In this document: in pieces, positions 35,278 through 49,416 of the stretch
How positions within the stretch are numbered: position 1 is the stretch's first letter
Layout of the letters: every line of letters starts with the position of its first letter
Origin: Brevibacterium picturae
GTDB taxonomy: Bacteria; Actinomycetota; Actinomycetes; Actinomycetales; Brevibacteriaceae
DNA length: 64,000 nucleotides
Reading direction: 5' to 3'
Assembly (NCBI RefSeq): GCF_900105045.1
Contig: NZ_LT629739.1
Span: 3,410,001-3,474,000, forward strand
Translations under genes and position numbers: made by a program
The notes under the pieces: generated by a model
Databases searched by the model: none
What the model was told of the DNA's origin: nothing
Seen by the model: only the letters and a program-made list of their open reading frames with translations

Positions 35278-36467
35278 AAATTCTCGTCGCCATGTCCGGC
35301 GGAGTCGACTCATCAGTCGCCGCAGCACGTGCCGTCGACGCCGGCCACGAAGTCGTCGGCGTCCACCTCGCCCTGTCCCGCATGCCCGGAACCCTGCGCA
35401 CGGGCTCACGCGGCTGCTGCACCATCGAAGACTCCAGGGACGCCCACCGTGTGGCCGGGATGCTCGACATCCCGTTCTACGTGTGGGACTTCTCCGAGAG
35501 GTTCAAAGAGGACATCGTCGATGACTTCATCGCCGAATACGCGGCCGGACGCACACCCAACCCGTGCATGCGCTGCAATGAGCGCATCAAGTTCGCAGCC
35601 CTCCTCGACCGGGCCCTGGCGCTGGGCTTCGACGCCATCGCCACAGGCCACTACGCCGAGGTGCTGCGCGACGAAGACGGCCGACCGGAACTCCACCGCG
35701 GAGAAGACCTGGCGAAGGACCAGTCCTACGTCCTCGGCGTCCTCTCCGGCGATCAGCTCGAGCACTGCTACTTCCCGATCGGCGCCACCGCATCCAAGGC
35801 CGAAGTCCGCGCCGAGGCGGCCGAGCGTGGGTTCTCCGTGGCCAACAAGCCCGACTCCTACGACATCTGCTTCATCCCCGACGGAGACACGAAGGCGTGG
35901 CTGGCGGACAAGATCCCCATGCGCCCGGGCCTGATCAAAGACGCCGAGGGCGAGACCCTGGGCGAACACGACGGTGCGATGACCTACACCATCGGCCAGC
36001 GCAAGGGGCTGGGCATCCAGAAGCCCGCCCCCGACGGCCAGCCTCGATTCGTCACCGATCTCGACCCGGCGTCGAACACTGTCACGGTGGGTTCCCGTGG
36101 TGACCTCGCGGTGTCGCATCTGACCGGGATTCGCACCACCTGGGCCGGTCCGGCACCGGCCGACATCGGCCGCGAACCGGCGACCGCCATCGACTGCGAG
36201 GTCCAGATCCGGGCGCACAGCGACCCGGTTCCGGCTCGGGCCTGGCTCGGTGACTTCATCTCCGAGGCACCCGAGCACGAGGTGAACCCGATCGTCGACG
36301 AGGTCGAGGTTCCGGCCGCCCGTCCTGCCGGACAGCTCATGCACATCGACGTCGATCAAGAACTCTCCGGGGTCGCTCCCGGGCAGACCATGGTCATCTA
36401 CCGCGGAACCCGGGTTCTCGGTCAGGCCACGATCGACATGACAGCCAAGGACCGCCTCGGCGTCTGA
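35274..36467 (+). CDS. mnmA: tRNA-specific 2-thiouridylase MnmA
   Basis: A 397-residue enzyme that adds sulfur to the wobble uridine of tRNA-Lys, -Glu and -Gln. The ATP PP-loop ([16 protein letters not shown]) is at the N-terminus. The catalytic Cys pair is in [13 protein letters not shown] and [22 protein letters not shown] marks the PRC domain. It is slightly long for the family because of extra residues in the C-terminal beta barrel. It is coupled to its sulfur donor upstream. Two or three copies of the dispersed 10-mer lie within or just after it. Confidence 0.96.
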   Translation: MKILVAMSGGVDSSVAAARAVDAGHEVVGVHLALSRMPGTLRTGSRGCCTIEDSRDAHRVAGMLDIPFYVWDFSERFKEDIVDDFIAEYAAGRTPNPCMRCNERIKFAALLDRALALGFDAIATGHYAEVLRDEDGRPELHRGEDLAKDQSYVLGVLSGDQLEHCYFPIGATASKAEVRAEAAERGFSVANKPDSYDICFIPDGDTKAWLADKIPMRPGLIKDAEGETLGEHDGAMTYTIGQRKGLGIQKPAPDGQPRFVTDLDPASNTVTVGSRGDLAVSHLTGIRTTWAGPAPADIGREPATAIDCEVQIRAHSDPVPARAWLGDFISEAPEHEVNPIVDEVEVPAARPAGQLMHIDVDQELSGVAPGQTMVIYRGTRVLGQATIDMTAKDRLGV

Positions 36468-36542
36468 GGACACGGACCACCTCGGCCTCTGAGGTCCCGG
36501 CGTCCGAACTATGCTCCTCGCCCCTGCGTTAACCTGGGGGGT

Positions 36543-38529
36543 ATGAAGGAATTTCCCCAAGATGTCGTCACGGCACCTTTCGGAACCTGGTCGTCACCGC
36601 TGAGCGCTGCGGAGGTGGCTGCGGGCTCCGCACCGATCTTCGATGCCGCATTCCGCGGTGAGCACATCTACTTCTCGACGAAGGTTCCGGCGGAGAATTC
36701 CCGCACCGGACTGATCCGGACCTCGCTGTCGCATCCGGGGCTGAAGGAGCAGGTGCTGCCCGCGAACTTCAACATCAGGTCCTCCGTTCACGAATACGGG
36801 GGAGCAGCATGGGCGCTGGATCCCAGCAGCGAGGTCATCTACTTCGTCAATGCCGCCGACCAGCGGATTTGGCAGATCATCCCGGGCAAGGCTCCCCATG
36901 CGCTGACCCCGGACACCTCGGGCCGCATCCGGTACGGCGACCTGACGATGACCCCCTGGGGATTGCTGTGCGTGCGCGAGGACTGCCGGTCCACGCGCAG
37001 GGAGCGGGCCATCGTCCTCATCACCCGGCACGGGACGACGAATGTGCTCTCGCGACATTCCTATTTCATGGCCGGGCCCCGGCTGTCCCCGGACGGTTCG
37101 ACGCTGGCGTTCATCGGCTGGGAACACCCCAACATGCCCTGGGACCAGACGAGTCTGTGGCTCATCGACGTCCGCACCCGCGACATTCCCGCCGCAGCGG
37201 TTCTGCACGGACACGAAGTCTCACTCCTGCAGCCCGAATTCACCTCGGACTCCTCGCTGGTCATCAGCTCCGACCACAACGGGCGCTGGTCCCTGTACTC
37301 GCTGGACTTCGAACCGATCGACTGCCTGGTTCGCGACAGACGTGCTGCGAAGGATTCCGAGCAGGCGAGTGAGACCGCTGAAAAACTCGAGGTTTCCGAC
37401 CTGCGACCGGTCCTCGACACCGGAGGTGAGATCGGCGGCCCACTCTGGCAGCTGGGAACCACCTGGCATCTGGGCGATGACGAGGAGATCTGGGCCCACT
37501 CCCAGTCCGACACAGCCTCGTTGATCAGGGCGAGACTTCCACAGTCGGAGAACGGCGGCTTCGATAAGATCACACCGCCGGGGGAGAGGTTCGGCAGCCT
37601 CGAACTCCACGACCTCAGCCACAGCCATGTTCTCCTGACCGGAAAGTCTGCGGACTCGACCGGTGCCCTCCATGCCGTCGACCGGGCCACCGGCAGCTTC
37701 ATCGAGATCGCTCAGGAACGTCTCGACGCTCATCACGACTACTATTCGCGCCCCAGCACCCGGGAGTTCGGCGGCGTCCCGGTCGTTCTCCACCCACCGC
37801 ACAACCCGAGATTCACCGCCGGTGAACATGAACTCCCGCCCTACGTGATCTCCATCCACGGCGGACCGACGGGCCAGGCGACACCCGATATGTCCGCCCG
37901 CTCCAGCTACTTCACCTCCAGGGGCATCGGAGTGCTGGAGGTCAACTACGGCGGCTCGACCGGCTACGGCCGAGAATGGCGCAACCGTCTGCGCGGCCAA
38001 TGGGGGATCGTCGACGTCTCCGACACCCTCGCCGCAGTCGAAGCTCTGGTGGCCGAAGGGCTGGCAGACCCGAGCCGGATTGCGATCTCCGGGGCCTCCT
38101 CCGGTGGGTGGACCGTGCTCTCGGCACTGGCCTCGACGGAGGCCTTCGCCTGCGGCACCTCCTATTTCGGGGTCACGGACCTCATGCGCTTCGTCGTCGA
38201 CACCCACGACTTCGAGAAGCACTACATCGACGGGCTGGTCGGCCCCTGGCCGGAGGCCCAAGACGCCTACATCACCCGTTCACCGATCCGCCGGACGAGT
38301 GACATCACCGTCCCCGTGGCCATCATGCAAGGCGACCGCGACCCGATCGTGCCTCCCAGCCAGGCCCAGGAATTCGTCGATACCCTTGAACTGACCGGAG
38401 TGGAGTACATTTACCGTCTGTACAAGGGCGAATCTCACGGATTCGTCCGCTCCGAAACCATCATCGATTCCCTGGAAAGCGAGTTCGGGTTCTATGCCGA
38501 CGTCTTCGGAATCCCACGCAGCGCCACCC

Positions 38530-38537
<8 letters not shown>
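36543..38537 (+). CDS. S9-family serine peptidase (prolyl oligopeptidase/acylaminoacyl peptidase type)
   Basis: A 664-residue cytoplasmic peptidase: an N-terminal beta-propeller gate (residues about 1-400) and a C-terminal alpha/beta hydrolase. The catalytic triad is Ser in ISGASSGGWTV, Asp in MQGDRDPIVPPSQ and His in KGESHGFVRSE. The GGSTGYGREWRNRLRGQWG block is typical of S9C. No signal peptide was seen. It overlaps the next gene by eight bases. Confidence 0.92.
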
Positions 38538-41864
<3,327 letters not shown>

Positions 41865-41975
41865 CTCGACCAGTCCAGATCTAGCGCACGGCTTCCACCG
41901 ATTCGTCATCGAATGTCAAGGATCATCACAGCCGCAATGAAGTGAAGAAACAGCTTGGCCTGGAAGAGTGAAGGC

Positions 41976-42533
41976 ATGAGATCAATTCCCCGGTTGGTCG
42001 CCGGCACCGCCGTCGTCCTCGCCGCAGTCCTCACCACCGCACCGGTGACAGCAGGCATCGCTGATTTCGTCCTCAACCCTGGACAGCAGCCGGTCAAACG
42101 AGCCGCACCCGCGCTGACAGGCTCCACCACTTCGCCGCTCGCACCGATCAGAACGCGCGACGACGACCGGGCAGCAGGCAGCGAACGCTCCGGCGACGAC
42201 GAGCGGACCGGCGAAGGCGATCGAACGGGTGACCTCAATCGCTTCCCGGGCAGTCCGAGCGCCCACGCCGGCCCGAGCGCCCACGATGGTCCGAGTACCC
42301 AGGACGGATCCGACTCCGCGACCACCGATATCAGCGCGATGGCTGAGCACAGCGCGGGCTTGGTGGCGCACACCGCTGACGACGCCCAATCACGCGTGAC
42401 GGATCTCGCCAGCGATCTGCAGTCCGGAGTCGACGCGGGGGAGTACTCCCAGGCAGACGCGGACAGGGTGCTTGGGGATCTCTCGAGCTACATCAAGGGC
42501 GAACGCACCTGGCCCGAACGCACCGTCGCCTGA
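41976..42533 (+). CDS. Secreted low-complexity protein
   Basis: About 185 residues from the ATG at 41976 (MRSIPRLVAGTAVVLAAVLT), with a signal peptide cleaved near VTAGIA. The middle is disordered and rich in Asp, Arg, Gly and Ser, including three short repeats of the type SAHAGP/SAHDGP/STQDGS. The last 70 residues form acidic helices (AEHSAGLVAHTADDAQSRVT). A TTG at 41955 could add seven residues but has no better ribosome site. No family was recognised. Confidence 0.6.
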   Translation: MRSIPRLVAGTAVVLAAVLTTAPVTAGIADFVLNPGQQPVKRAAPALTGSTTSPLAPIRTRDDDRAAGSERSGDDERTGEGDRTGDLNRFPGSPSAHAGPSAHDGPSTQDGSDSATTDISAMAEHSAGLVAHTADDAQSRVTDLASDLQSGVDAGEYSQADADRVLGDLSSYIKGERTWPERTVA

Positions 42534-42702
42534 TCTCCGACGCGGACTGTCTCCGTGCTCGCTCGTAACCGTCGCCCGCCTCACCCGCCTCTGCGAAGCT
42601 GAGCAATGCTGCTCGGCGAACCTCACATCGGACTCATCAGAACAGGTCCGGCAAAGAGACTAGACTTGCTCACGAGTAAACAGAGACGATGAAAGGCAGG
42701 GA

Positions 42703-43008
42703 ATGACGGAGTCCTCCGCAATCACCCCCGAGCAGGTCGAGCATTTGGCTTCGCTGTCTCGGATCGCCATGGGCGAAGACGAGCTGAAGTCGCTCGCCGG
42801 TGACCTGAGCACCATTTTGAGCAACGTCGCCAGGGTCAACGAAGTGGCCGGCGACGACGTACCGGCGACCAGCCACCCGATCGCATTGTCGAACGTGTTG
42901 CGCCCCGATGTCGTGGGTGAGACCCTGACCAGCGAGCAGGCTCTGGCCTCGGCCCCGGCCGCGGCCGACGACAAATTCCTCGTCCCGCAGATCCTCGGGG
43001 AGGAATGA
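42703..43008 (+). CDS. gatC: Aspartyl/glutamyl-tRNA amidotransferase subunit C
   Basis: A 101-residue small subunit that clamps GatA and GatB together. The family pattern [20 protein letters not shown] and the C-terminal [11 protein letters not shown] are clear. It heads gatCAB, with a short overlap into gatA. The operon makes Gln-tRNA(Gln), and possibly Asn-tRNA(Asn), from mischarged precursors. Confidence 0.96.
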   Translation: MTESSAITPEQVEHLASLSRIAMGEDELKSLAGDLSTILSNVARVNEVAGDDVPATSHPIALSNVLRPDVVGETLTSEQALASAPAAADDKFLVPQILGEE

Positions 43009-44510
43009 TGAGCGAACTGACGCACAAGAGCGCCCTCGAACTCGCCGCAGGTTTGAAATCCGGCGAGTTCTCCTCCGTCGAGGTGACCCAGGCCCACCTG
43101 GATCGCATCCACGCCACCGAGGCCGACTTCGGCTCATTCATCACCGTCACCGATGATCGGGCGCTGGAGACAGCCACAGCAGTCGACGCCAAGCGCAGCG
43201 CCGGTGAAGATGTCCATGCCCTGGCCGGAGTGCCCGTGGCGCTGAAGGACCTCGTCGTCACCGAGGGCGTGCGCACGACCGCCGCCTCGAAGATGCTCGA
43301 GAACTGGGTACCACCCTACGAATCGACCGTGCACAACAAGGTCAAGGCCGCCGGGCTCCCGGTCCTGGGCAAGACCAATCTCGACGAGTTCGCCATGGGA
43401 TCGACGACCGAGCACTCGGCCTTCGGCACCACCCGCAACCCCTGGAACCTCGACCACGTGCCCGGCGGCTCCTCCGGCGGTGCCGCTGCGGCGCTGGCCG
43501 GATATCAGGCCCCGCTGTCAGTCGGCACAGACACCGGCGGCTCGGTGCGACAGCCCGCCGCGTTCACCGGCACTGTCGGAGTGAAGCCGACCTATGGTTC
43601 GATTTCGCGCTTCGGCATCATCGCCATGGCCTCGAGCCTCGACCAGGTCGGCCCGATGGGCCGAAGCGTCGCCGATGCCGCGGCACTGCACGAACTGCTC
43701 GCCGGACACGACCCGCTCGACTCGACCTCGCTGCCGGACGAGGTGCCCGGCTTCCTCGCCGCAGCTCAGTCGAGCGATCTGAAGGGCAAGAAACTCGGCG
43801 TCATCAAGCAGCTGCGCGGCGAGGGCTACCAGGACGGGGTCCGCGATGCGTTCTCCGCCGCCCTCGACGTGGCCGCCGCAGCGGGTGCCGAGATCGTCGA
43901 GGTCGACTGCCCGTCGATCTCCTACGCACTCGATGCCTACTACCTCCTCATGCCCTCCGAGGTGTCCTCGAATCTGGCCCGCTACGACGGTATGCGTTAC
44001 GGCCTGCGCATCGAACCCGAATCGGGACCGGTCACCGCGGAGACGGTCATGGCAGCGACCCGTGCGGCCGGGTTCGGTGATGAGGTCAAGCGCCGCATCA
44101 TCCTCGGCACCTACGCTCTGTCGGCCGGCTACTACGACGCCTACTACGGTTCGGCGCAGAAGGTCCGCACCCTGGTGCAGAACGACTTCGCGAAAGCCTT
44201 CGCCTCCTGCGACGTCCTCGTCTCTCCGACCGCGCCGACGACGGCACTGAAGTTCGGTGCCGAGGCGGCATCCGACCCGATGGCGCTCTACCTCGGCGAT
44301 GTTGCGACGATTCCGGCCAACCTCGCCGGCATCCCCGGCCTGTCTCTGCCAGCAGGACTGGCCGACGGACTGCCCGTCGGATTCCAGATCCTCGCCCCGG
44401 CACGACAGGACGTGACGATGTACGAGGTGGCAGGCCCGCTCGAGGCCGCCTTGGAAGCCTCCGGGACTCGTGTGCTCGATACTCTCGCGGAAGGACTGAC
44501 CACCAAGTGA
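43005..44510 (+). CDS. gatA: Aspartyl/glutamyl-tRNA amidotransferase subunit A
   Basis: A 501-residue amidase that frees ammonia from glutamine. The catalytic Ser-cisSer-Lys triad is intact: Lys81 in [15 protein letters not shown], Ser157 in [13 protein letters not shown] and Ser180 in [13 protein letters not shown]. Two ATG codons are adjacent (43005 and 43008); either could be used. It is coupled to gatC and gatB by overlaps. Confidence 0.97.
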   Translation: MMSELTHKSALELAAGLKSGEFSSVEVTQAHLDRIHATEADFGSFITVTDDRALETATAVDAKRSAGEDVHALAGVPVALKDLVVTEGVRTTAASKMLENWVPPYESTVHNKVKAAGLPVLGKTNLDEFAMGSTTEHSAFGTTRNPWNLDHVPGGSSGGAAAALAGYQAPLSVGTDTGGSVRQPAAFTGTVGVKPTYGSISRFGIIAMASSLDQVGPMGRSVADAAALHELLAGHDPLDSTSLPDEVPGFLAAAQSSDLKGKKLGVIKQLRGEGYQDGVRDAFSAALDVAAAAGAEIVEVDCPSISYALDAYYLLMPSEVSSNLARYDGMRYGLRIEPESGPVTAETVMAATRAAGFGDEVKRRIILGTYALSAGYYDAYYGSAQKVRTLVQNDFAKAFASCDVLVSPTAPTTALKFGAEAASDPMALYLGDVATIPANLAGIPGLSLPAGLADGLPVGFQILAPARQDVTMYEVAGPLEAALEASGTRVLDTLAEGLTTK

Positions 44511-45988
44511 AATACGAAGACGCGATCAGAAAGTACGATCCGGTCATCGGCATCGAGGTCCACGTCGAACTGGGCACCGCGACCAAAATGTTCGACGCCG
44601 CTCCAAATACCTTCGGCGGCGGACCGAACACCAACATCACCCCCACCTCCCTGGGGCTGCCCGGCTCCCTTCCCGTCGTCAACGAGAAGGGCGTCGAGTA
44701 CGCGATCAAGATCGGGCTGGCGCTGGGCTGCGAGATCGCAGAGACCTGCCGCTTCGCCCGGAAGAACTACTTCTACCCGGACGTGCCCAAGGATTTCCAG
44801 ACCAGTCAGTCCGATGAGCCCATCGCGTCGGAGGGCGCGGTCGAGGTCGAGCTCGGAGACGGAACGATGTTCACCGTCCCCGTCGAGCGCGCTCACATGG
44901 AGGAGGACGCCGGCAAGAACACGCATATCGGCGGCTCAGACGGCCGTATCCACGGAGCCGACCATTCCCTGGTCGACTACAACCGTGCCGGAGTGCCGCT
45001 GGTCGAGATCGTGACTCACCCGATCACCGGGACAGGGGATCGGGCCGCCGAGGTGGCCTCCACCTACGTGCGTACCCTGCGCGACATCTTCCGCGCCCTC
45101 GACGTCTCAGAGGCACGCATGGAACAGGGCAACGTCCGTGCCGACGTCAACGTCTCACTGCGCGAGAGTCCGGACGCACCGCTGGGCACCCGCACGGAGA
45201 CGAAGAACGTCAACTCCTTCCGCTCGATCGAGCGTGCCGTCCGCTACGAGATCGCTCGGCAGGCGACCCGACTCGAAGCCGGAGAGGCGATCGTGCAGGA
45301 GACCCGTCACTTCCACGAAGGTACGGGCGAGACGTCGTCGGGGCGCCCGAAGTCCGACGCCGACGACTACCGGTACTTCCCGGAGCCGGACCTCGTTCCC
45401 CTCGTGCCCAGCCGCGATTGGGTCGAGGAGCTGCGAGCGACCCTGCCCGAGCTGCCGCCCCAGAAGCGACGCCGCCTGGCGGGTGTGTGGGAATTCTCCG
45501 ATCTGGAGATGCGCGACATCGTCAACGCGGGTCTGCTCGAAGCCATCGAGGACACCGTGACCGCCGGCGCGAAGCCCGCAGCGGCACGCAAATGGTGGAC
45601 CGGTGAGGTGGCCAGACTGGCCAACCAGAAGGACCAGAATCCTGCCGAGCTCGTCACACCGGCTCAGGTCGCTGCCCTGATCGGGCTGATCAACGACGGC
45701 AAGCTCAATGACAAGCTCGCCAAGGACGTGCTCACGGCCGTTGCCGACGGCGAAGGCGAACCCGCCGAGGTGATGAGTGCCCGTGGTCTCGAGATCGTCG
45801 AAGACACCGGTGCCCTCGAAGCCGCCGTGGAGGAAGCAATCGCTGCGAACCCCGATGTGGTCGAGAAGATCAAGGGCGGAAAGATGCAGGCCATCGGTGC
45901 CCTGATGGGACCGATCATGAAGGCCACCCGTGGTCAGGCCGATGCCGGAAAGGCCAAGGATCTGATCCTGGCCAAGATCAACGGCTGA
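44507..45988 (+). CDS. gatB: Aspartyl/glutamyl-tRNA amidotransferase subunit B
   Basis: A 493-residue subunit that activates the misacylated Glu or Asp on tRNA with ATP and receives ammonia from GatA. Family blocks: [53 protein letters not shown] and EGNVR-like [15 protein letters not shown]. The C-terminal YqeY-like helical tail binds tRNA. The GTG start overlaps the gatA stop. A 13-bp stem-loop about 40 bases after the stop ends the operon. Confidence 0.97.
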   Translation: MKYEDAIRKYDPVIGIEVHVELGTATKMFDAAPNTFGGGPNTNITPTSLGLPGSLPVVNEKGVEYAIKIGLALGCEIAETCRFARKNYFYPDVPKDFQTSQSDEPIASEGAVEVELGDGTMFTVPVERAHMEEDAGKNTHIGGSDGRIHGADHSLVDYNRAGVPLVEIVTHPITGTGDRAAEVASTYVRTLRDIFRALDVSEARMEQGNVRADVNVSLRESPDAPLGTRTETKNVNSFRSIERAVRYEIARQATRLEAGEAIVQETRHFHEGTGETSSGRPKSDADDYRYFPEPDLVPLVPSRDWVEELRATLPELPPQKRRRLAGVWEFSDLEMRDIVNAGLLEAIEDTVTAGAKPAAARKWWTGEVARLANQKDQNPAELVTPAQVAALIGLINDGKLNDKLAKDVLTAVADGEGEPAEVMSARGLEIVEDTGALEAAVEEAIAANPDVVEKIKGGKMQAIGALMGPIMKATRGQADAGKAKDLILAKING

Positions 45989-46028
45989 GTGGCCGCTGGG
46001 CTGAGGTGAACAGAACTCAGCATTGATC

Positions 46029-46079
46029 CAGCCACACCCTCTAGACTTAGACACCAAAGAAGTTCGGAGGGTGTGGCTG
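46029..46079 (+). terminator. Terminator after gatB
   Basis: The 13-bp perfect arms CAGCCACACCCTC and its complement are separated by 25 bases. It lies between gatB and the next gene. There is no long T run, so termination efficiency is uncertain. Confidence 0.6.
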
Positions 46080-46156
46080 TTCACATTCTCACGGGCCGGA
46101 CGTGGAACCGGCGGAAATCGGCGCGAGCGTGTCATCCGTGTGTGGAGGTGAGAGCG

Positions 46157-47239
46157 GTGTCCCAGTCGTGGAAGTCGTTGTGGAAGAGCGAATGCGGGAA
46201 GGCGATCCCGATCTATCGTGTCCTGGTGCCCGAAAGCGTCAACCAGGACATCATGAAGGCCTGGAACGCTCGAGGTTATCGCTACACCGCTGGTGCCCCG
46301 AGCGCGATCATGCTCACCGGAGGGATGCGCCGGAACCTCTTCCGCTCCAGCGTCCTGTTCAAGGGTGGCACCGGAACCGGCACCGCCGTCACAGCGGGCT
46401 TCGCGGCTCCCGGCGGTCTGGCGCTGCTGTCCGGTTTCGCCGACGCGGCACTGACCTTCGGGGCACTCGGTGGAGTCACAGCCGTGGGCACCGGAGTCTT
46501 CGCCGCGGTCACCGGACCGAAGTACTTCCGTGATCCCAAGCGCCTGAGCCGGAAGAACCGGCAGAAGGTGGGCCAGGCGCAGTGGATCACCCCGGCCTCA
46601 CTGGGATTCCAGCTGGGCCGCAAGGAAGGTCGCGACACCGATGAGCAGCGACTGTTCCACCTGGCGGTGGCCATCGCCAGGAAGATCGTGCGCACACGGG
46701 CCTGGACCCACCCGATCCTGCGTGACCACGTCTCACGTGTCGACCTCGATCACGCCGTCGCTTCGATCGGTGTCCGATTGACCGAACTGGTCCGGCTGCG
46801 TGAGGAGATCGAGAGCATCAGGGATGCGGGAACCGCGAAGTCGGTTGAGACATACCTGTCGAAACTCTCTGTGGCCTTCACATCGATGGCCAATCGTGTG
46901 CTATCGATGCATGAGTACTATGAGCGACTCACCGAACTCGATCAGCAGCTCATGCTGCTTCACAATTCCGAACGTTCACGTGAACTCGGCGACAGAGTCC
47001 TCGACGTTCTGTCCCGGACAGCTGCCGATGACTCCGCGGACTGGCAGTTCAGGGAACTGCGGATCGACGCCGAATCACATTCATCGGTCATCTCCGGCCT
47101 CGTCGCAGAGCTCGACCAGACTGCAGACGACTTCGACGACTTCGACTCACGCCTGGCGGCGGCCCAGGAATCGATTGACGCGCTGGAACCCACGCCCTCG
47201 TCGCCACCTGCTTCGAAGGACGACCGCAGCTTGGAGTGA
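46157..47239 (+). CDS. Conserved hypothetical protein with hydrophobic hairpin and coiled coil
   Basis: About 360 residues. The GTG at 46157 is chosen because GGAGGTGA lies about six bases upstream; the frame is open further up. A charged leader is followed by two close hydrophobic Gly/Ala segments (GTAVTAGFAAPGGLALLSGF, ADAALTFGALGGVTAVGTGV), which could be a membrane hairpin. Residues about 190-350 are helical with heptad-like Leu/Glu patterns (RLTELVRLREEIESIRD, ELDQTADDFDDFDSRL). No catalytic motif was seen. It lies between gatCAB and def, convergent with def. Function is unknown. Confidence 0.65.
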   Translation: MSQSWKSLWKSECGKAIPIYRVLVPESVNQDIMKAWNARGYRYTAGAPSAIMLTGGMRRNLFRSSVLFKGGTGTGTAVTAGFAAPGGLALLSGFADAALTFGALGGVTAVGTGVFAAVTGPKYFRDPKRLSRKNRQKVGQAQWITPASLGFQLGRKEGRDTDEQRLFHLAVAIARKIVRTRAWTHPILRDHVSRVDLDHAVASIGVRLTELVRLREEIESIRDAGTAKSVETYLSKLSVAFTSMANRVLSMHEYYERLTELDQQLMLLHNSERSRELGDRVLDVLSRTAADDSADWQFRELRIDAESHSSVISGLVAELDQTADDFDDFDSRLAAAQESIDALEPTPSSPPASKDDRSLE

Positions 47240-47264
47240 TCCGACTGCAGTCAGCAGTGTCGAC

Positions 47265-47837
47265 TCAGTGGCCGAATGGATCGGGGTCGACGCCCGGCGT
47301 CCATGAACGACCGGGAACGTTGTACCCGTTGGCGGTCTGCTCCTTCTTCCACTTCTTCGACCAGCGCCTGTCGAGACGGTCGACATAGAGCGTGCCCTGG
47401 AGATGGTCGTACTCGTGCTGCATGATGCGGGCGAACCATCCTTCGGTCGTCAGTGACACAGTCTGGCCGGTTTCGTCGACCCCATTGACCGTGACACGGT
47501 CGGCGCGCTTGAGCGGAAAGTCGAGGCTGGGCACCGAGAGGCATCCTTCGGTCTCATCATCGGGATCCGGACGGGTGTCGGGGACCTTCGAGGCAATGAG
47601 CAGCGGGTTGATGAAGGTGCCGCGTCGACGGATTCCCGCATCGTCCTCGGCGTGGTAGACGAAGATGCGCTTTCCCACTCCGATCTGCGGAGCGGCAAGA
47701 CCGACACCGTTGCTGGCATCGAGCGTCTCATGCATATCGGAGACCAGACGTGCGAGCTCCTCGTCGAAGTCGGTGATCTTCTCTGCACGCTGATGCAGCA
47801 CAGGTTCGCCGTAGATGACAATGGGATGAATAGGCAT
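47265..47837 (-). CDS. def: Peptide deformylase
   Basis: A 190-residue metalloenzyme that removes the N-formyl group from new proteins. All three motifs are present: [20 protein letters not shown] (metal Cys) and QHEYDHLQG (two metal His and catalytic Glu). The start at 47837 ([16 protein letters not shown]) fits the family; upstream extension is rejected. It is transcribed opposite to cysK. Confidence 0.96.
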   Translation of the reverse strand: MPIHPIVIYGEPVLHQRAEKITDFDEELARLVSDMHETLDASNGVGLAAPQIGVGKRIFVYHAEDDAGIRRRGTFINPLLIASKVPDTRPDPDDETEGCLSVPSLDFPLKRADRVTVNGVDETGQTVSLTTEGWFARIMQHEYDHLQGTLYVDRLDRRWSKKWKKEQTANGYNVPGRSWTPGVDPDPFGH

Positions 47838-48354
47838 GGGGACAATCGTATCGGCTTTCCCCGCCGCGTTCCCGCCGAGAACAACCCGCTCATTCGACTC
47901 CGCTTCTGACGCTCCCTTCGCGTGGCACTGTCGCTTCGCACTCCACTGGACGACGAGTACGGCCACGGCCACCTCGGCGTCTCAGATTCGCACCTTCACG
48001 GCGGGGTCGAGAGCTGGCAGCGGGGCCGAAAGGCTGACGGCAGGGGAGGCGACACCGGCATCCGCACCCGCGATTGTTCAGCGGTTAGCCCGCTTGAAGC
48101 CTCCGATGCCGCCGTCAGATGCGGCTGGTTCATTGTTGATGACTCCTATCGGCGTCATATTTCGCCGGAAGCGAACATGGATTGTTGAGCAACCATCTGG
48201 GGAACATCCGCGAATGCCGCGTGGTTATGATGGTGATGAACCGTCTCGGTCCACGAGACGAGATCAGCAGCTGAAGCCTTTGGCTGGTGGTGACGTGACA
48301 TCTTCGTCACAGCCCTCGGTATCAGGCGAACAAATATGCGTGAAAGGACATGTC
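47838..48354. other. 517-base gap between def and cysK
   Basis: No convincing gene. An 88-codon frame at 47922-48188 has no ribosome site or recognisable family. The gap holds one copy of the dispersed 10-mer (47969), a hairpin with CGTCTC/GAGACG arms (48242-48260), a GTGAC/GTCAC repeat (48295-48310) and a minimal open frame ATG GAT TGT TGA (Met-Asp-Cys-stop) near 48177. These could belong to a cysK leader. Confidence 0.45.
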
Positions 48355-49281
48355 TTGACCATCTTCAACAATGTTTCCGAACTGGTCGGCCGCACCCCGC
48401 TGATTCGTGTGAATAAGGCGAGCGAACGCTCCGGCGCGGAGATCGTCGCCAAGCTCGAATCATACAATCCCGCGAACTCGGTCAAGGACCGCATCGGTGT
48501 GGCAATGATCGACGCCGCCGAAGCCTCGGGCGAGCTCAAGTCGGGCGGAACGATCGTCGAAGCGACCTCCGGCAACACCGGCATCGCGTTGGCGATGGTG
48601 GGCACCTCGCGTGGGTACAAGGTTCTGCTGACCATGCCGGAATCGATGTCGAAGGAACGTCGTGCACTTCTGCGCGCCTTCGGTGCCGAGCTCGTCCTCA
48701 CCGATAAGGCCCAGGGTATGAAGGGCGCTGTCGACAAGGCCGAAGAACTTGCGGCCGAGGGTGCAGTCCTGGTCCGTCAGTTCGAGAACCAGGCCAACGC
48801 TGACATTCACCGCAGCACCACCGGCCCCGAGATCCTCGCCGACACCGACGGCAAGGTCGACATCTTCGTCTCGGGCATCGGTACCGGCGGAACCATCACC
48901 GGTGCCGGAGCTGCCCTGCGTGAGGCGAACCCGGACGTCAAGATCGTTGCCGTGGAGCCCGCAGCCTCCCCGCTGCTCTCCGGTGGAGACGCCGGCCCGC
49001 ACATGATCCAGGGACTCGGTGCCAACTTCGTCCCCGGCGTTCTCAACACCAAGATCTACGATGAAGTCATCACCATCGAAAACGAGGAATCCTTCACCCG
49101 CGCCCGCGAGGTCGCAAAGGAAGAGGGGCTGCTCGTCGGAATCTCGTCCGGCGCCGCACTCATCGCCGCCGAGCAACTGGGCGCACGCCCGGAGAACGCA
49201 GGCAAGCGCATCGTCGTCATTCTCCCCGACTTCGGTGAGCGCTACCTGACCACCCCGCTGTTCGCAGAGTACATGGACTGA
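48355..49281 (+). CDS. cysK: Cysteine synthase A (O-acetylserine sulfhydrylase)
   Basis: A 308-residue PLP enzyme that makes cysteine from O-acetylserine and sulfide. The PLP Lys sits in [17 protein letters not shown], the substrate loop is [15 protein letters not shown], and [15 protein letters not shown] binds phosphate. The start is a TTG at 48355, with AAAGGA about seven bases upstream and the family N-terminus [17 protein letters not shown]. The partner gene cysE follows on the same strand. Confidence 0.97.
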   Translation: MTIFNNVSELVGRTPLIRVNKASERSGAEIVAKLESYNPANSVKDRIGVAMIDAAEASGELKSGGTIVEATSGNTGIALAMVGTSRGYKVLLTMPESMSKERRALLRAFGAELVLTDKAQGMKGAVDKAEELAAEGAVLVRQFENQANADIHRSTTGPEILADTDGKVDIFVSGIGTGGTITGAGAALREANPDVKIVAVEPAASPLLSGGDAGPHMIQGLGANFVPGVLNTKIYDEVITIENEESFTRAREVAKEEGLLVGISSGAALIAAEQLGARPENAGKRIVVILPDFGERYLTTPLFAEYMD

Positions 49282-49416
49282 TCAGAGGACATTCGACCGA
49301 GCACTGCCTGAGGCAGGGCCCAGTTCCGCGGTGAGGGCGTCAAGCATGTGTTTGGCGCCCTCGCGGCATTGGGGATTGACGATGACGAGCACGAAGGATT
49401 GTTGAGATGAAGGCAC
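49282..49416 (-). CDS. Possible 44-residue ORF between cysK and cysE
   Basis: A minus-strand frame from GTG 49416 to a stop that abuts the cysK stop reads [16 protein letters not shown] onward and ends SARSNVL. The first part looks like a beta-alpha unit and its third positions are mostly G or C. It overlaps the first bases of cysE, has no clear ribosome site and matches no family I know. It may be chance or a gene fragment. Confidence 0.2.
   Translation of the reverse strand: MPSSQQSFVLVIVNPQCREGAKHMLDALTAELGPASGSARSNVL

Noticed and set aside
47922..48188. 88-codon frame between def and cysK
   Set aside because: No ribosome site and amino-acid composition typical of chance frames; kept only as part of the gap description.
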